From: Prorocentrum cordatum
Lineage: Eukaryota > Sar > Dinophyceae > Prorocentrales > Prorocentraceae
DNA length: 64,000 nt
Direction: 5' to 3'
Assembly: GCA_963575745.1 (NCBI GenBank)
Contig: CAUYUJ010019104.1
Location: forward strand, 143,400-207,399
Of this stretch, positions 31,916-42,269 are shown piece after piece (position 1 is the stretch's first letter; each line of letters begins with the position of its first letter). Made by a program: the position numbers and the translations under genes. Under the pieces are notes generated by a model. It was not told where the DNA came from and made no database searches. It saw only the letters and a list, made by a program, of their open reading frames with translations.

Positions 31916-32824
31916 CCTCTCTCTCTCTCTCACACAGTACAGCGCTTCGTGGTCCGATAGGGAGCCCCACCGAAGCCCTCAGTGCCACCGCCCGCATGCG
32001 CCCCCCACGCTCAAGTGGGCAGTTTCACCCACCCAGTACAACGTTTCGTGGCCCCATATGGAACTTCACCGAAGCCCCCAGTGGGACCGCCCGTGTGCGT
32101 CCCCCACGCTCAATTTGGCATTTTCACATACCCAGGTCCCCATAGGGAGCCCAACCGAAGCCCCCAGTGGTACCGCCCGCATGCGTCCCCCACATCCAAT
32201 TTTGCAGTTTCACTTGCCCAGTGCAGCGCTTCGTGGCCCAATAGGGAGCCCCACCGAAACCCCCAGTGGGACCGCCCGCATGCGTCCCTCCACCCAAATT
32301 GGCATCGTGACCCATCCAGTACAGAGCTTCGTGGCCCCATAGGGAGCCCCACCGAAGCCCCCAGTGGGACCATCCGCATGCGCCCCCCGCACCCGATTTG
32401 GCATTGCCACCCGCCCAGTACAGCGCTCCATGGCCCCACATGAAGCTCCACCGAAGTTCCAGTGGGACCGCCCGCAGGCGCCCCCCCCACACCCCATTTG
32501 GCATTTTCACAGATTCGGTACAGCGCTTCGTGGTCCCATAGAGAGCCCAACCGAAGCCCCCAGTGGGGCCGCCCGCATGCGCTTCCCACGCCCAATTTGG
32601 CATTTTCGCCCACCCAGTACAACGCTTCGCGGCCTCATGGGGAGCTCTACCGAAGCCCCCAATGGGACCGCCCGCATGCGCCCCCCACGCCCAATTTGGC
32701 ATTTTTACCCACCCGGTGCAGCGCTTCGTGACGTCATAGGGAGATTCACCGACGGCCCCAGTGTTACCGCCCGCATGCGTTCCCCCCCACCCAGCGCAGC
32801 GCTTCGTGGCCCCATATGGAGCTT
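31100..32824. repeat. 99-bp satellite array 2, about 17 monomers
   Basis: Same monomers as array 1, with a shorter CT-rich lead-in (31,064-31,105). Several monomers vary in length near 31,150-31,240 and 32,125-32,150. A dinucleotide tract lies within one monomer at 31,827-31,935 and is listed separately. Confidence 0.95.
31827..31935. repeat. (CT)n tract grown inside a satellite monomer
   Basis: Between GGCATTTT and CACAGTACAGCGCTTCG, where a normal monomer has only TTTTCACCCACC, there is a run of T and then about 45 CT units. The tract expanded from the natural TTTTC junction of the monomer and left both flanks in register. Confidence 0.85.
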
Positions 32825-32893
32825 CATCGAAGAAGATATTGGCAATTGCGGTACCCACAACGTCATATGGTTGGGTCCCTCGCCCGGATATTT
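32825..32893. repeat. Satellite tail 2
   Basis: GAAGAAGATATTGGCAATTG .. CATATGGTTGGGTCCCTCGC, matching tail 1 and the copy at 38,795-38,862. It is followed directly by the 280-360-bp repeat units. Confidence 0.8.
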
Positions 32894-34646
32894 TGGACGT
32901 TGCTAAGTCCCGAGCAGCGAAGGTGCTGAACAGATAGTTTTCCCGAAGGAAATGGGGCGATGTTTGCTTCCTGGGAGCCCCGTTGAGGGCCTTGGGCCGT
33001 CTTGGTTGCCTCTGGAGGGCCTCAATCAACTGTCTTGGGGGTCTCTTGGGCCGTCTTGGGGCGAAACCGGATGCCGTCTTGGCTGTTTTGGACGCTGCCA
33101 GGACCCGAGCAGCGAATGTGTTGAAAATGCATGTTTTTTAAACGGAAGTGAAGCGATCTCTGCGTTCTCTGAGCTTTCTGGGTCCTTTTTGGAGCGCTCT
33201 TGTTCTGTATTGTGTCTTTCTTCGGCCTCTCTAATCACCGCTCTGATCGCTCCGGGGCCTTGTGAGGGCCTGCTGGGCCTCTTTTTTTGTTCCGCTGGGG
33301 CTTCCAATTGGCTCTCTTGGGGGTCTCTTGGGCCGTCTTGGGGCGAAACCAGATGCCTTCTTGGCTGTTTTGGACGCTGCTAAGACCCGAGCAGCGAATG
33401 TTCTGAAAATGCACGTTGTCCCAACGACGGAAATGACGCGAGTTCTGCGTTCTGTGAGCCCCCATTGAGGCCCTCCTGGGCCGTCTTGGGGGCCTCTGGA
33501 GGCCCTCTGGGTCCTTCGTGGGGCGCTCTTGTGCTGTCTTGTGTCTTCCTTCGGCCTCTCTGATCACCGCTCTGATCGCTTCGGGGCCTTGTGAGGACCT
33601 GCTGGGCCTCTTTTGGGCTCCGTTGGAGTTTCCTTGGGCAGTCTTGGGGCCATCCAGGCCGTCTATAGGCTCTCTTGGGTTTTTTTTGGGCCGTCTTGGG
33701 GTGAAACCAGATGCCTTCTTGGCTGTTTTGGACGCTGCTAAGACCCGAGCAGCGAATGTGCTGAAAATGCACGTTGTCCTAACGGACATGACGCGAGTTC
33801 TGCGTTCTGTGAGCCCCCATTGAGGCCCTCCTGGGCCGTCTTGGGGGCCTCTGGAGGCCCTCTGGGTCCTTCGTGGGGCGCTCTTGTGCTGTCTTGTGTC
33901 TTCCTTCGGCTTCTCGGATCACCGCTCTGATCGCTTCGGGGCCTTGTGAGGGCCTGCTGGGCTTTTTTTGTTCCGCTGGGGCTTCCACTTGGCTCTCTTG
34001 GGGGTCTCTTGGGCCGTCTTGGGGCGAAACCAGATGCCTTCTTGGCTGTTTGCTGCTAAGACCCGAGCAGCGAATGTGTTGAGAATGCACGTTGTCCCAA
34101 CGGAAAGGACGCGAGTTCTGCGTTCTGTGAGCCCCCATTGAGGCCCTCCTGGGCCGTCTTGGGGGCCTCTGGAGGCCCTCTGGGTCCTTCGTGGGGCGCT
34201 CTTGTGCTGTCTTGTGCCTTCCTTCGGCTTCTCGGATCACCGCTCTGATCGCTTCGGGGCCTTGTGAGGACCTGCTGGGCCTCTTTTGGGCTCCGTTGGA
34301 GTTTCCTTGGGCAGTCTTGGGGCCATCCAGGCCGTCTATAGGCTCTCTTGGGGGTCTCTTGGGCCGTCTTGGGGCGAAACCAGATGCCTTCTTGGCTGTT
34401 TTGGACGCTGCTAAGACCCGAGCAGCGAATGTGCTGAAAATGCACGTTGTCCCAACGACGGAAATGACGCGAGTTCTGCGTTATGTGAGCTTTGTTAAGG
34501 GCCTCTTGGGCCGTCTTGGGGGCCTCTGGAGGCTCTCTGGGTCCTTCTTGGAGCGCTCTTGTTCTGTATTGTGTCTTTCTTCGGCTTCTCCTGATCACCG
34601 CTCTGATCGCTTCGGAGCTTTGTGGGGGCCTGCTGGGCTTTTCTGT
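32894..34646. repeat. Tandem repeat of about 280-360 bp, five units
   Basis: GGCTGTTTTGGACGCTGC-type landmarks occur at about 33,081, 33,363, 33,721, 34,043 and 34,393, giving spacings of 282, 358, 322 and 350 bp. Each unit contains GACCCGAGCAGCGAATGTG, GCACGTTGTCCCAACGG, CTGATCACCGCTCTGATCGC and a TCTTGGGGGTCTCTTGGGCC-rich half. The block is bounded by tail 2 on the left and head 3 on the right. Pro/Arg-rich frames here are compositional. Confidence 0.9.
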
Positions 34647-34750
34647 TCCAACCATCCTGTTGTGTTGGGTCCTCGTTTTGAAGAGACAACGCCCCGCGTT
34701 CCTCTCCTCCTCCTCTCCTCTCCTCCTCCTCTCCTCCCTCCTCCTTCTTC
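34647..34750. repeat. Satellite head 3 plus CTC-rich lead
   Basis: ACCATCCTGTTGTGTTGGGT, TTTTGAAGAGACAACGCCCC, then CTCCTC for about 45 bp and CTTCTTCCATGCGCTTCACC into array 3. The module order is the same as for head 1. Confidence 0.85.
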
Positions 34751-36985
34751 CATGCGCTTCACCCACCCAGTACAGCGTTTCGTGGCCCCATAGGGAGCTC
34801 CACCGAAGCCCCCAGCGGGACCGCCCGCATGGGCCTCCAAAGCCCAAATTTGCATCTCCGCCCACCCAGTACAGTGGTTCGTGGCTCCATAGGGAGCTCC
34901 ACCGAAGCACCCAGTGGGACCGCCCGCATGCGCCCCCCACGCCCAGTTTGGCATTTTCACCAACCCAGTACAGCGCTTCGTGACCCCATAGGGAGCTCCA
35001 CCGAAGCCCCCAGCGGTACCGCCCACATGCGCCCCCACGCGCAATTTGGCATTTTCACCTTCCCAGTACAATGTTTCGTTGCCCAACAGGGAGCCCCACC
35101 GAAGCCCCCAGTGGGACCGCCCGCATGCGTCCCCCCCACACAACTTGGTACTGTCACCCACCCAGTACAGCGCTCCGTGGCCCCATAGGGATCTCCACCG
35201 AAGCCCCCAGTGTGACCGCCCGCATGCGTCCCCCCACACCCAATTTGGCATTTTCACACACCCAGTACAGCGCTCCGTGGCCCCATAGGGAGCTCCACCG
35301 AAGCCCCCAGTGGGACCACCCGCATGCGTCCCCCACGCCAAATTTGGCATCTTCACACACCCAGTACAACGCTTCGTGACCCCATAGGGAGCTCCACCGA
35401 AGCCCCCAGTGGGACCGCCCGCGTGCGTCCCCCACATCGAATTTGGCATTTCCACCCACCCAGCATAGCATTTCGTAGCCCAATAGGGAGCCCCACCGAA
35501 GCCCCCAGTGGGACCGCCCGCGTGTGCCCCCAACACCCAACTTGGCATTGTCACCCACACAGCACAGCGTTTCGTGGCCCCACAGGGAGCTCCACCGAAG
35601 TCCCCAGTGGGACCGCCCACATGCGTCCCCCATACCCAATTTGGCATTTTCGCGCACCCAGTACAGCGCTTCGTGGCCCCATAGGGAGCTCCACCGAAGC
35701 CCCCAGTGGGACCGCCCGCGTGCGTCCCCCACACCCAACTTGTCATGTTCGCTCACCCAGCACGGCGCCTTGTGACCCCATAGGGAGCTCCACCGGAGCC
35801 CCCAGCAATACCGCCCACACGTGTCCCCCACATCGAATTTGGCATTTTCGCACACCCAGTACAGCGCTTCGTGGCCCAATAGGGAGCCCCACCCAAGCCC
35901 CCAGTGGGACCACCCGCACGCGTCCCCCACACCCAACTCGGCATCGTCACCCACCCAGTACAGCGCTCCGTGGCCCCACAAGGAGCTCCACCGAAGCCCC
36001 CAGTGGGACCGTCCGCACGCGTCCCCCACACCCGATGTGGCACTGCCACCCACCCAGTACAGCGCTCCGTGGCCCCCTAGGGAGCTCCACCGACGCCCCC
36101 AATGGGACCGCCCGCATGCGTCCACCATGCCCAATTTGGCATCGTCACCCATCCAGTACAGAGCTTCGTGGCCCCACAGGGAGCCCCACCGAAGCCCCCA
36201 GTGGGACCGTCCGCACGCGTCCCCCACACCCGATGTGGCAGTGCCACCCACCCAGTACAGCGCTCCGTGGCCCCATGGGGAGCTCCACCGAAGCCCCCAG
36301 TGTGACCGCCCGCATGCGTCCCCCCACACCCAATTTGGCATTTTCACACACCCAGTACAGCGCTCCGTGGCCCCATTGGGAGCTCCACCGAAGCCCCCAG
36401 TGGGACCACCCGCATGCGTCCCCCACGCCAAATTTGGCATCTTCACACACCCAGCACAACGCTTCGTGACCCCATAGGGAGCTCCACCGACGCCCCCAAT
36501 GGGACCGCCCGCATGCGTCCACCATGCCCAATGTGGCATCGTCACCCACCCAGTACAGAGCTTTGTGGCCCCACAGGGAGCCCCACCGAAGCCCCCAGTG
36601 GGACCGTCCGCACGCGTCCCCCACACCCGATGTGGCAGTGCCACCCACCCAGTACAGCGCTCCGTGGCCCCATAGAGAGCTCCACCGAAGCCCCCAATGG
36701 GACCGCCCGCGTGCGTCCACCATGCCCAATTTGGCATCTTCACCCGCCCAGTACAGCGCTTCGGGGCTTCATAGGGAGCTCCACCGAACCCCCTGTGGGA
36801 CCGCCCGCATGCGTCCCCCACAGGGAGCTCCACCGAAGCCTCCAGTGGAACCGCTCGCAGGCGTCCCCCACACCCAATTTGGCATGTTCGCCCACCCTTT
36901 ACAACGCTTCGCGGCCTTATGGGGAGCTCCACCGAACCCCCACTGGGACCGCCCGCCTGCGTCCCACACGCTTAGTTCCCCACAT
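34751..36985. repeat. 99-bp satellite array 3, about 22 monomers
   Basis: The longest array. It ends with the same two special monomers as array 1: a shortened one (about 36,820, CCCCCACA joined to GGGAGCTCC) and one with CACCCTTTACAACGCTTCGC (about 36,893). A near-identical pair of blocks of about 500 bp (around 35,940-36,100 and 36,230-36,540, with CTCCGTGGCCCC variants) shows recent local duplication. The tail module is missing here; a short CACATCCAAAGTGGGG stretch ends the array. Confidence 0.95.
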
Positions 36986-37034
36986 CCAAAGTGGGGTTCT
37001 TGTTTTTTTTGGACACCCCGCGCAGGAACCAGAA

Positions 37035-37215
37035 CCAGAACACACCTACATCATCACCCACTCATCACTCATCAGCATTCTCATCATTATCATCATCATC
37101 ATCAACGTTATCGTCATGCGATCGCCCACCATCATCATCACCATCAGCATCATCACCATCACTCATCATCATCAGCATAATCCCCTTCGTCACCCACTCA
37201 CTCACTCATCATTTC
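37035..37215. repeat. (CAT)n / (CACT)n microsatellite
   Basis: Imperfect ATC/CAT triplets (about 37,045-37,180) followed by CACTCACTCATC. No coding signal. Confidence 0.8.
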
Positions 37216-37225
37216 GTCCTCACTC

Positions 37226-37862
37226 ACTCGTCTGTGAGTGAATTGCAAAGAAGTCTCAGGCGAGGGCCTCGTCTGTGAGTGAGTTGTAAGGAGTTCTCAG
37301 GCGGGAGCCCCCTCCCCATGGGGCCCGCAGATCATGTTACTAATCCGAGCGGGTCATCCGAAACGTGTAACGGTCGTCATGTTTGGGCTCCTCGGGCTTG
37401 AATATGGAGGAAGTATCTAGCGGGGGCCTCGTCTGTGAGTGAATTGTGAGGAACTCTCACGCGGGAGCCCCCTTCCTATGGGACCCGCAGATCACGTTAT
37501 TAATCCGAGCGGGGCATCCGCAACGTGTAACTGTCGTCACTTTTGAGTTCCTCGGGCTTGAATGTGGAGGAAGTATCGAGCGGGAGCCTCGTCTGTGAGT
37601 GAATTGCGAGGAAGTCTCAGGCGGGAGCCCCTCCTTATGGGACCCGCAGATTATGTTATTAATCCGAGCGGGGCATCCGCAACGTGTAACTGTCGTCATT
37701 TTTGGGCTCCTCTGGCTTGAATATGGAGGAAGTATCGAGCGGGAGCCTCGTCTGTGAGTGCATTGCGAGGAAGTCTCAGGCGGGAGCCCCTCATTATGGG
37801 GCCCGCAGATCACGTGCGAATCCGAGGCGGGTCATCGGATTCTACTAACTGTCGTCACTTGG
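37226..37862. repeat. 160-bp tandem repeat, about 3.5 copies
   Basis: GCCTCGTCTGTGAGTGA starts units at about 37,266, 37,426, 37,586 and 37,745 (spacings 160, 160 and 159). Each unit also holds TCTCAGGCGGGAGCCCC, AATCCGAGCGGG(G/T)CATCCG and AACGTGTAACTGTCGTCA. A 41-bp partial unit precedes the array. The repeat is unrelated to the 99-bp monomer. Confidence 0.9.
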
Positions 37863-38039
37863 AGGTCTGAGGACCGATTTTGAGGATCGAAAGGGGAACT
37901 CGCACGGAGGTGCCTCATCCCACTCGCGGCACGATCGGGAATGACGGAGCCTCGTCGTCGGGCACGCATCATGATGGTGGGTCCCGCAGCTACAGGAGTC
38001 CTCGGGTTTTCGTACCTGTCGTCAGTCTTGTGCTCTGAG

Positions 38040-38535
38040 GAGGAGGAGGAGGAGGAGGAGGAGGCGGAGGAGGCGGAGGAGGAGGAGGAGGAGGAGGACG
38101 AGGAACAGGAATTGAGGAGGACGACGGCGGCCGGGCGCGGGGGGAAACCCTTGCGTCCGGGCCGGGGGTGGTAACCCATCCTCGGCCGAAGCGGCTGAGG
38201 CTGATGCTGAGGCTGAGGCAGGCTGAGGCTGAGGCTGAGGCTGATGCAGGCTGCGGCTGGGGTTGTCCCAACGGCTTGCTCTCGCTCCCCAGCGCCTCGC
38301 GGGGTTGTCCCAACGGCTTCACGATCTAGCCGTCGGCAAACGCGCGCCTGATTGCCGTGGCGGCGAGGGCGCCGAGGAACATCGATTTGCTTGCCCCGAC
38401 CAGGGGGCGGGGAGGTGCACATGGAAAAGAGGCAGGCGGAGGATGAGGAGGAGGGAAGGGGTATGTGGAGAGGGTGATGATGAAGAGGAGGTGGAGGAGG
38501 AGGAGGAGGAGGAGGAGGAAGAGGAGGGGAAGGGT
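38040..38535. repeat. (GAG)n and GGCTGA hexamer tracts
   Basis: GAG/GCG triplets at about 38,038-38,110, a GGCTGA/GGCTGATGCT hexamer repeat at about 38,188-38,268, a direct repeat of GGTTGTCCCAACGGCTT at about 38,261 and 38,303, and a further GAG run at about 38,488-38,530. No gene recognised between 37,862 and 38,660. Confidence 0.75.
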
Positions 38536-38659
38536 GATGATAAATAGAAGGAGGAGGAGAGGGAAGAGCAGAAGGCGAGAGGAGAGTGTCCGCCAGAGGG
38601 AGGAGGGAAGGGCTAAGGGAAAGCTAAACAGATTCTCGTGCGGGGTCCTACCGTCGGAG

Positions 38660-38862
38660 TACTTTGGTATTTTTCACGCACCCAGTGCAGCGCTTCGTGG
38701 CCCCATAAGGGAGCTTCACCGACGGCCCCAATGCTGCCGGCCGCATGCGTTCCCCCCCGCCCAGCGCAGCGTTTCGTGGCCCCATGGGGAACTTCACCGA
38801 AGAAGATATTCACAATTGCGGTACCCACAACTTCATATGGTTGGGTCCTTCGCCTGGATAAT
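38660..38862. repeat. Residual satellite monomers and tail
   Basis: Two to three degenerate 99-bp monomers (GCACCCAGTGCAGCGCTTCG, CGCCCAGCGCAGCGTTTCG) followed by the conserved tail (GAAGAAGATATTCACAATTG .. CATATGGTTGGGTCCTTCGC). This is the 3' end of a fourth composite unit. Confidence 0.8.
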
Positions 38863-39185
38863 TTGCTCCGTTGGGGTTTCCTTGGGCAGTGTTGGGGCCA
38901 TCCAGGCCGTCTACAGGCTCTCTTGGGGGTCCCTTAGGCCGTCTTGGGGCGAAACCAGATGCCTTCTTGGATGTTTTGGACGCTGCTAAGACCCGAGCAG
39001 CGAATGTGTTGAAAATGCACGTTGTCCCAACGGAAATGAGGCGATCTCTGCGTTCTGGGAGCCCTGTTGAGGGCTTCCTGGGCAGTCTTGGTGGCACCTG
39101 GATGCCTTCGGGGTCCTTCTTGGAGCGCTCTTGTGCTGTCTTGGGTTTTTTTTCGGCCTCTCTGATCACCGCTATGATCGCGTAA
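38863..39185. repeat. One unit of the 280-360-bp repeat
   Basis: Starts TTGGGGTTTCCTTGGGCAG and holds GGATGTTTTGGACGCTGC, GACCCGAGCAGCGAATGTG and CTGATCACCGCTATGATCGC. It follows the tail exactly as at 32,894, confirming the module order. Confidence 0.8.
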
Positions 39186-39315
39186 GGCCTGCTGGCAGGA
39201 CCCGGCTAAGCGCCTTGGGAGGTCGGAGACGAGCCGGGCGACTTTTGGCAAGGATGTCCATGGGGCCCAGATGCCCGCGATCTTGGGGGTCCAGTTTTTG
39301 GGGGGAGGGGTTTCC

Positions 39316-39560
39316 CCCCCAAGAAGAATAATAAGAGTAAGAAGAAGAATAATAACAATAATAACAATCATAAGAAGAAGAGGCATAAGAGGAAGAAGGA
39401 GAAGAAGAAGAGGGATACTATCAATAATCAGACGAATAATAGCAATAATAATGCTACGCATGCTAATAATAATACGAGTAAAGGGATTAATAATACTACG
39501 AATAGCAATAACAATCACAATTACAATACTAATAAGAATATGAAGAGGGATCCGAATAAT
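39316..39560. repeat. A-rich (AAT/AAG)n tract
   Basis: About 245 bp of AATAAT, AAGAAG and ACAATA triplets, almost without T for its first half on the + strand. It is strikingly AT-rich inside GC-rich DNA and directly follows a GGGGAGGGGTTTCCCCCCC junction. Confidence 0.8.
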
Positions 39561-39754
39561 AAACATCTGAGAGAGATCTGCGAGCTCGTGGCAGGGGGAC
39601 GGAAGGGGGGGGGGAGGTGCAGAGGCAGAGCGACGGGCGGTGAGGAAACGGGGGGGAGGCCTGCGGCGGGGCGGCGCCGCGGCTGCAGGTGCTCATGGAG
39701 GCCGTCGCGGCGCAGGGCGTGCTCCAGGATGCCGCGGCCCCCTTCGCCGTGCCC

Positions 39755-40412
39755 TGGAGGAGAAGGAGGAGGAGGAGGAGGAGGAGGAGGAGGAGGAGGA
39801 GGAGGAGGAGGAGGAGGGGGAGGAGGAGGGGGAGGAGGAGGAGGAGGAGGAGGAGGGGCGGGGCCTGGGAGGGGACTCGGGTCGGCTAATAGGGACTGGG
39901 GCCCCCCTGGCGCGCTCCGCGCGCCAGGGAGGGGGCCCAGCGCCGATCCGAGAAATCCGCGCGGACCTCCGAGTTTTTCTGTTTATGTGAATTTTTGTTC
40001 CCCTATCGGCGGCGAGCGAGGGGGGGGGAGCCGAGAATGAAAAGGCTCTGTCAGAAGTCCGCGGGGCGTCTCAGAAGGCCCCTCCGGCCCTCGGAGAGGC
40101 TTGCCGCGTCTTCGGAGGATGCTCAGTGGCGTCTCGAGCCCTCTGAGGACTCACTGAGGACCACCGAGAACTGCCTGGCTCTGGCCCCCCTTGCGGGCCC
40201 ACGTGGATCCTGCCCCGTCTGCACTGCGCCCATGGCGCGCACTGGCTGCATGGTGGTATCAATAGCCGCGCGGCGTTCACAGGCATTCTCTTTGTCTCTC
40301 AGCCCGGCCACCGTTAAGGCGCGAATGGTCTCGCTAGCCGCTGGCCTTCGCTTGCGCAGCGCAAGTCAGAGGAGGAGGAGGAGGAGGAGGAGGAGGAGGA
40401 GGAGGAGACGAG
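39755..40412. repeat. (GGA)n tracts at 39,755-39,860 and 40,366-40,412
   Basis: Two GGA/GAG runs flank about 500 bp of GC-rich DNA with TCTCAGAAGG and CTCGGAG words. No recognised gene between them or up to 40,900. Confidence 0.8.
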
Positions 40413-40912
40413 GAGGAAGAGGGGAGGCGCGGGCTGCTGGCAGGGGCGTCCCCTTTCCTCCCTTCCTCCTTGCCCAGGAGTCAATCGCCGATGCATCGGC
40501 GATGTGTCGCCGATTTCCGGTCGATATCCCCCCCTGAGCCAGTTCTCCCTACGGTCGGGAGCTTTGGCCCAGAGTGTCGTTCCGCCTGCTGTGGCCCACG
40601 CGCTAATCACGTCCCAGTTCCCAGGCGTCAGCGTTCTGAGCCTCTCCCAGCCCCCCGCCCCGCGGAGCGAAGCGATACGCCATCCGCTTGCAAGGCATAG
40701 CGCGCATCCCCCGCATAGCATGCTGCGACACGCTATCCAAAGGTGTCCGACCGTATCGTCCGCCATCCCTATCGCCCCCCCCCCTTCTCGTCCCCGTTCT
40801 TATCATCCCCCCATCGTCCCCCGTATCTCCCCCGAACCAGTCCCCCTTATCGTCCCCGGTCGAGCCAGTCCCCCTTTTACTGTATCGCCCACCCTTCCCC
40901 CCCTCCCTGCCC

Positions 40913-41017
40913 GAGCTCTGCAGGACATCAGCCTCGCCTCCAACGAGGTAGGCGACGAGGGCGCCGAGGCGGTCGCGGACTGGCTGCGGGGCAGCGGGGC
41001 GCTGAGGGCGACGGGGC
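40913..41017 (+). pseudogene. Leucine-rich-repeat fragment (RNase-inhibitor type)
   Basis: Reads ALQDISLASNEVGDEGAEAV followed by ADWLRGSGALRA, a textbook single repeat of the ribonuclease-inhibitor class (L-x-x-I-x-L-x-x-N-x-V-G-D-E-G-A-x-A). Purine-rich low-complexity DNA (41,020-41,150) follows directly. The repeat is isolated, so it is an exon or gene fragment. It resembles the lone repeat at 18,135-18,231. Confidence 0.55.
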
Positions 41018-41384
41018 CCGCTCCAAAAGAAGAGGTCCGGGAGGAGGGGGGGAGGGAGCGAAGGGGGGAAGGAGATGGGGAGGTAGGGAGGCGGGGAGGA
41101 AGGGAGGAGAGGGAGGGGGGAAGGTAGGGAAGGAGGGAGGGGGGGTTTTGGATTGCGCTCTGATTCGCCGAGGAGACGGTCAGCTTAGTGCGGCATTCAC
41201 TAGCTGCTGGCAGAAACACGCGGAATCTAGCAGCACGGGCGCCATGGTGTAAATGTTCCACCCGACCAACCCCAAGCCTAACCCGTACTACCCCTACATC
41301 GTCGGAAAGCGTTCAAGGCGCATTGCAACGCAACAGGAGTAGGGAAAAAGGCAAGAGGAGGCTGATCAAAGAGGGGAGGAGGTG

Positions 41385-42180
41385 AGACAGCCTGCGAAGG
41401 GCTGGAAAAGGCAGCTAAGTGGGTGGGTGCGAGGCAGGGGCCAGCGGGAGTGCACGATTTTCGCACGCTCGACCTGTGTCCCATGCCTGCCTCGTCGCCG
41501 AAGTACGAACCACGTCCCCGCCAACATACCTAAACCTTCCCTCGGACCCAACCGTAGTAAGCTAAACACTAGGAAAATAATTGGGGAAAGTGAGACGGCC
41601 TGGCGTGTCCGATGCGCGGGCACGGGACGGCACGCGTGGCTGCCCGCCGCGAGAGCGGTTCGCCGTCCGTACCTGGCACGGCGCCCGAAACCTCTCGAGC
41701 TGGGGCGGCAGCTAGAGACCGAACGGAGAGAGAAGCACCAAGAGGCAAGGGGAGGCTGCTCAAAGTGGGGGGCAGGTGATATGACTTGCGAAAGGCCGAT
41801 AAGGCAGCTGAGCGGGCGGGTGCGAGGCAGGGGCCGGCGGGAGCGCGCGATGTTCGCACGCTCGACTTGCGGCCCCTTCCATGCCCCAACGCCGCAGTGC
41901 GAACCTCGTCCCCGCCAACATACCTAAACCCAACCACGGTCCCGACCATAGTACGCTGAACGCTAGGCAGGGAAGTGGGGAAGGTGAGACGGCCCGGCGT
42001 GCCCGATGCGCGGGCGCGGGCCGGCGCGCGTGCCCCCCCCCCCCCCCGAGAGAGGTTCGCTTTACCTGGCACGGCGCCCGAAACCACCTCTCGAATTGGG
42101 GCGGCAGCTGGAGGCCGAACGGAGAGAGAAGCACCAAGATCGCAAGCAAGGCGAGAGCAGGCACAGAGAGAGGTGGCTGA
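41385..42180. repeat. Tandem repeat of about 394 bp, two copies
   Basis: Unit 1 (about 41,385-41,778) and unit 2 (about 41,780-42,180) align throughout. Landmarks: GGTGCGAGGCAGGGGCC, CCAACATACCTAAACC (41,521 and 41,915), GCCCGATGCGCGGGC, then CGAGAGAGGTTCG .. ACCTGGCACGGCGCCCGAAA .. CCTCTCGA. The last part can fold into a stem of about 10 bp. A third partial copy in the same orientation lies at 57,640-57,780. By position these would be in the 3' end of the minus-strand LINE. Confidence 0.8.
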
Positions 42181-42269
42181 GAGAGGCGGCGCAGAAGGCG
42201 ACAGCAATTTGCTATTCTGCACCACCTCAACCTCTCCACGCAGAACAGAGCAACAATCCCCAACCTCTC

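Noticed and set aside
28886-36932. Long open frames (380-592 codons) rich in Trp/Gly or Pro/His
   Set aside because: They follow exactly from a 99-bp tandem repeat (33 codons) and occur on both strands and in several frames at once.
37457-37813. 118-codon minus-strand frame with repeated TTVTRCGCPARINN
   Set aside because: It is the translation of the 160-bp tandem repeat, open only because one unit is 159 bp long.
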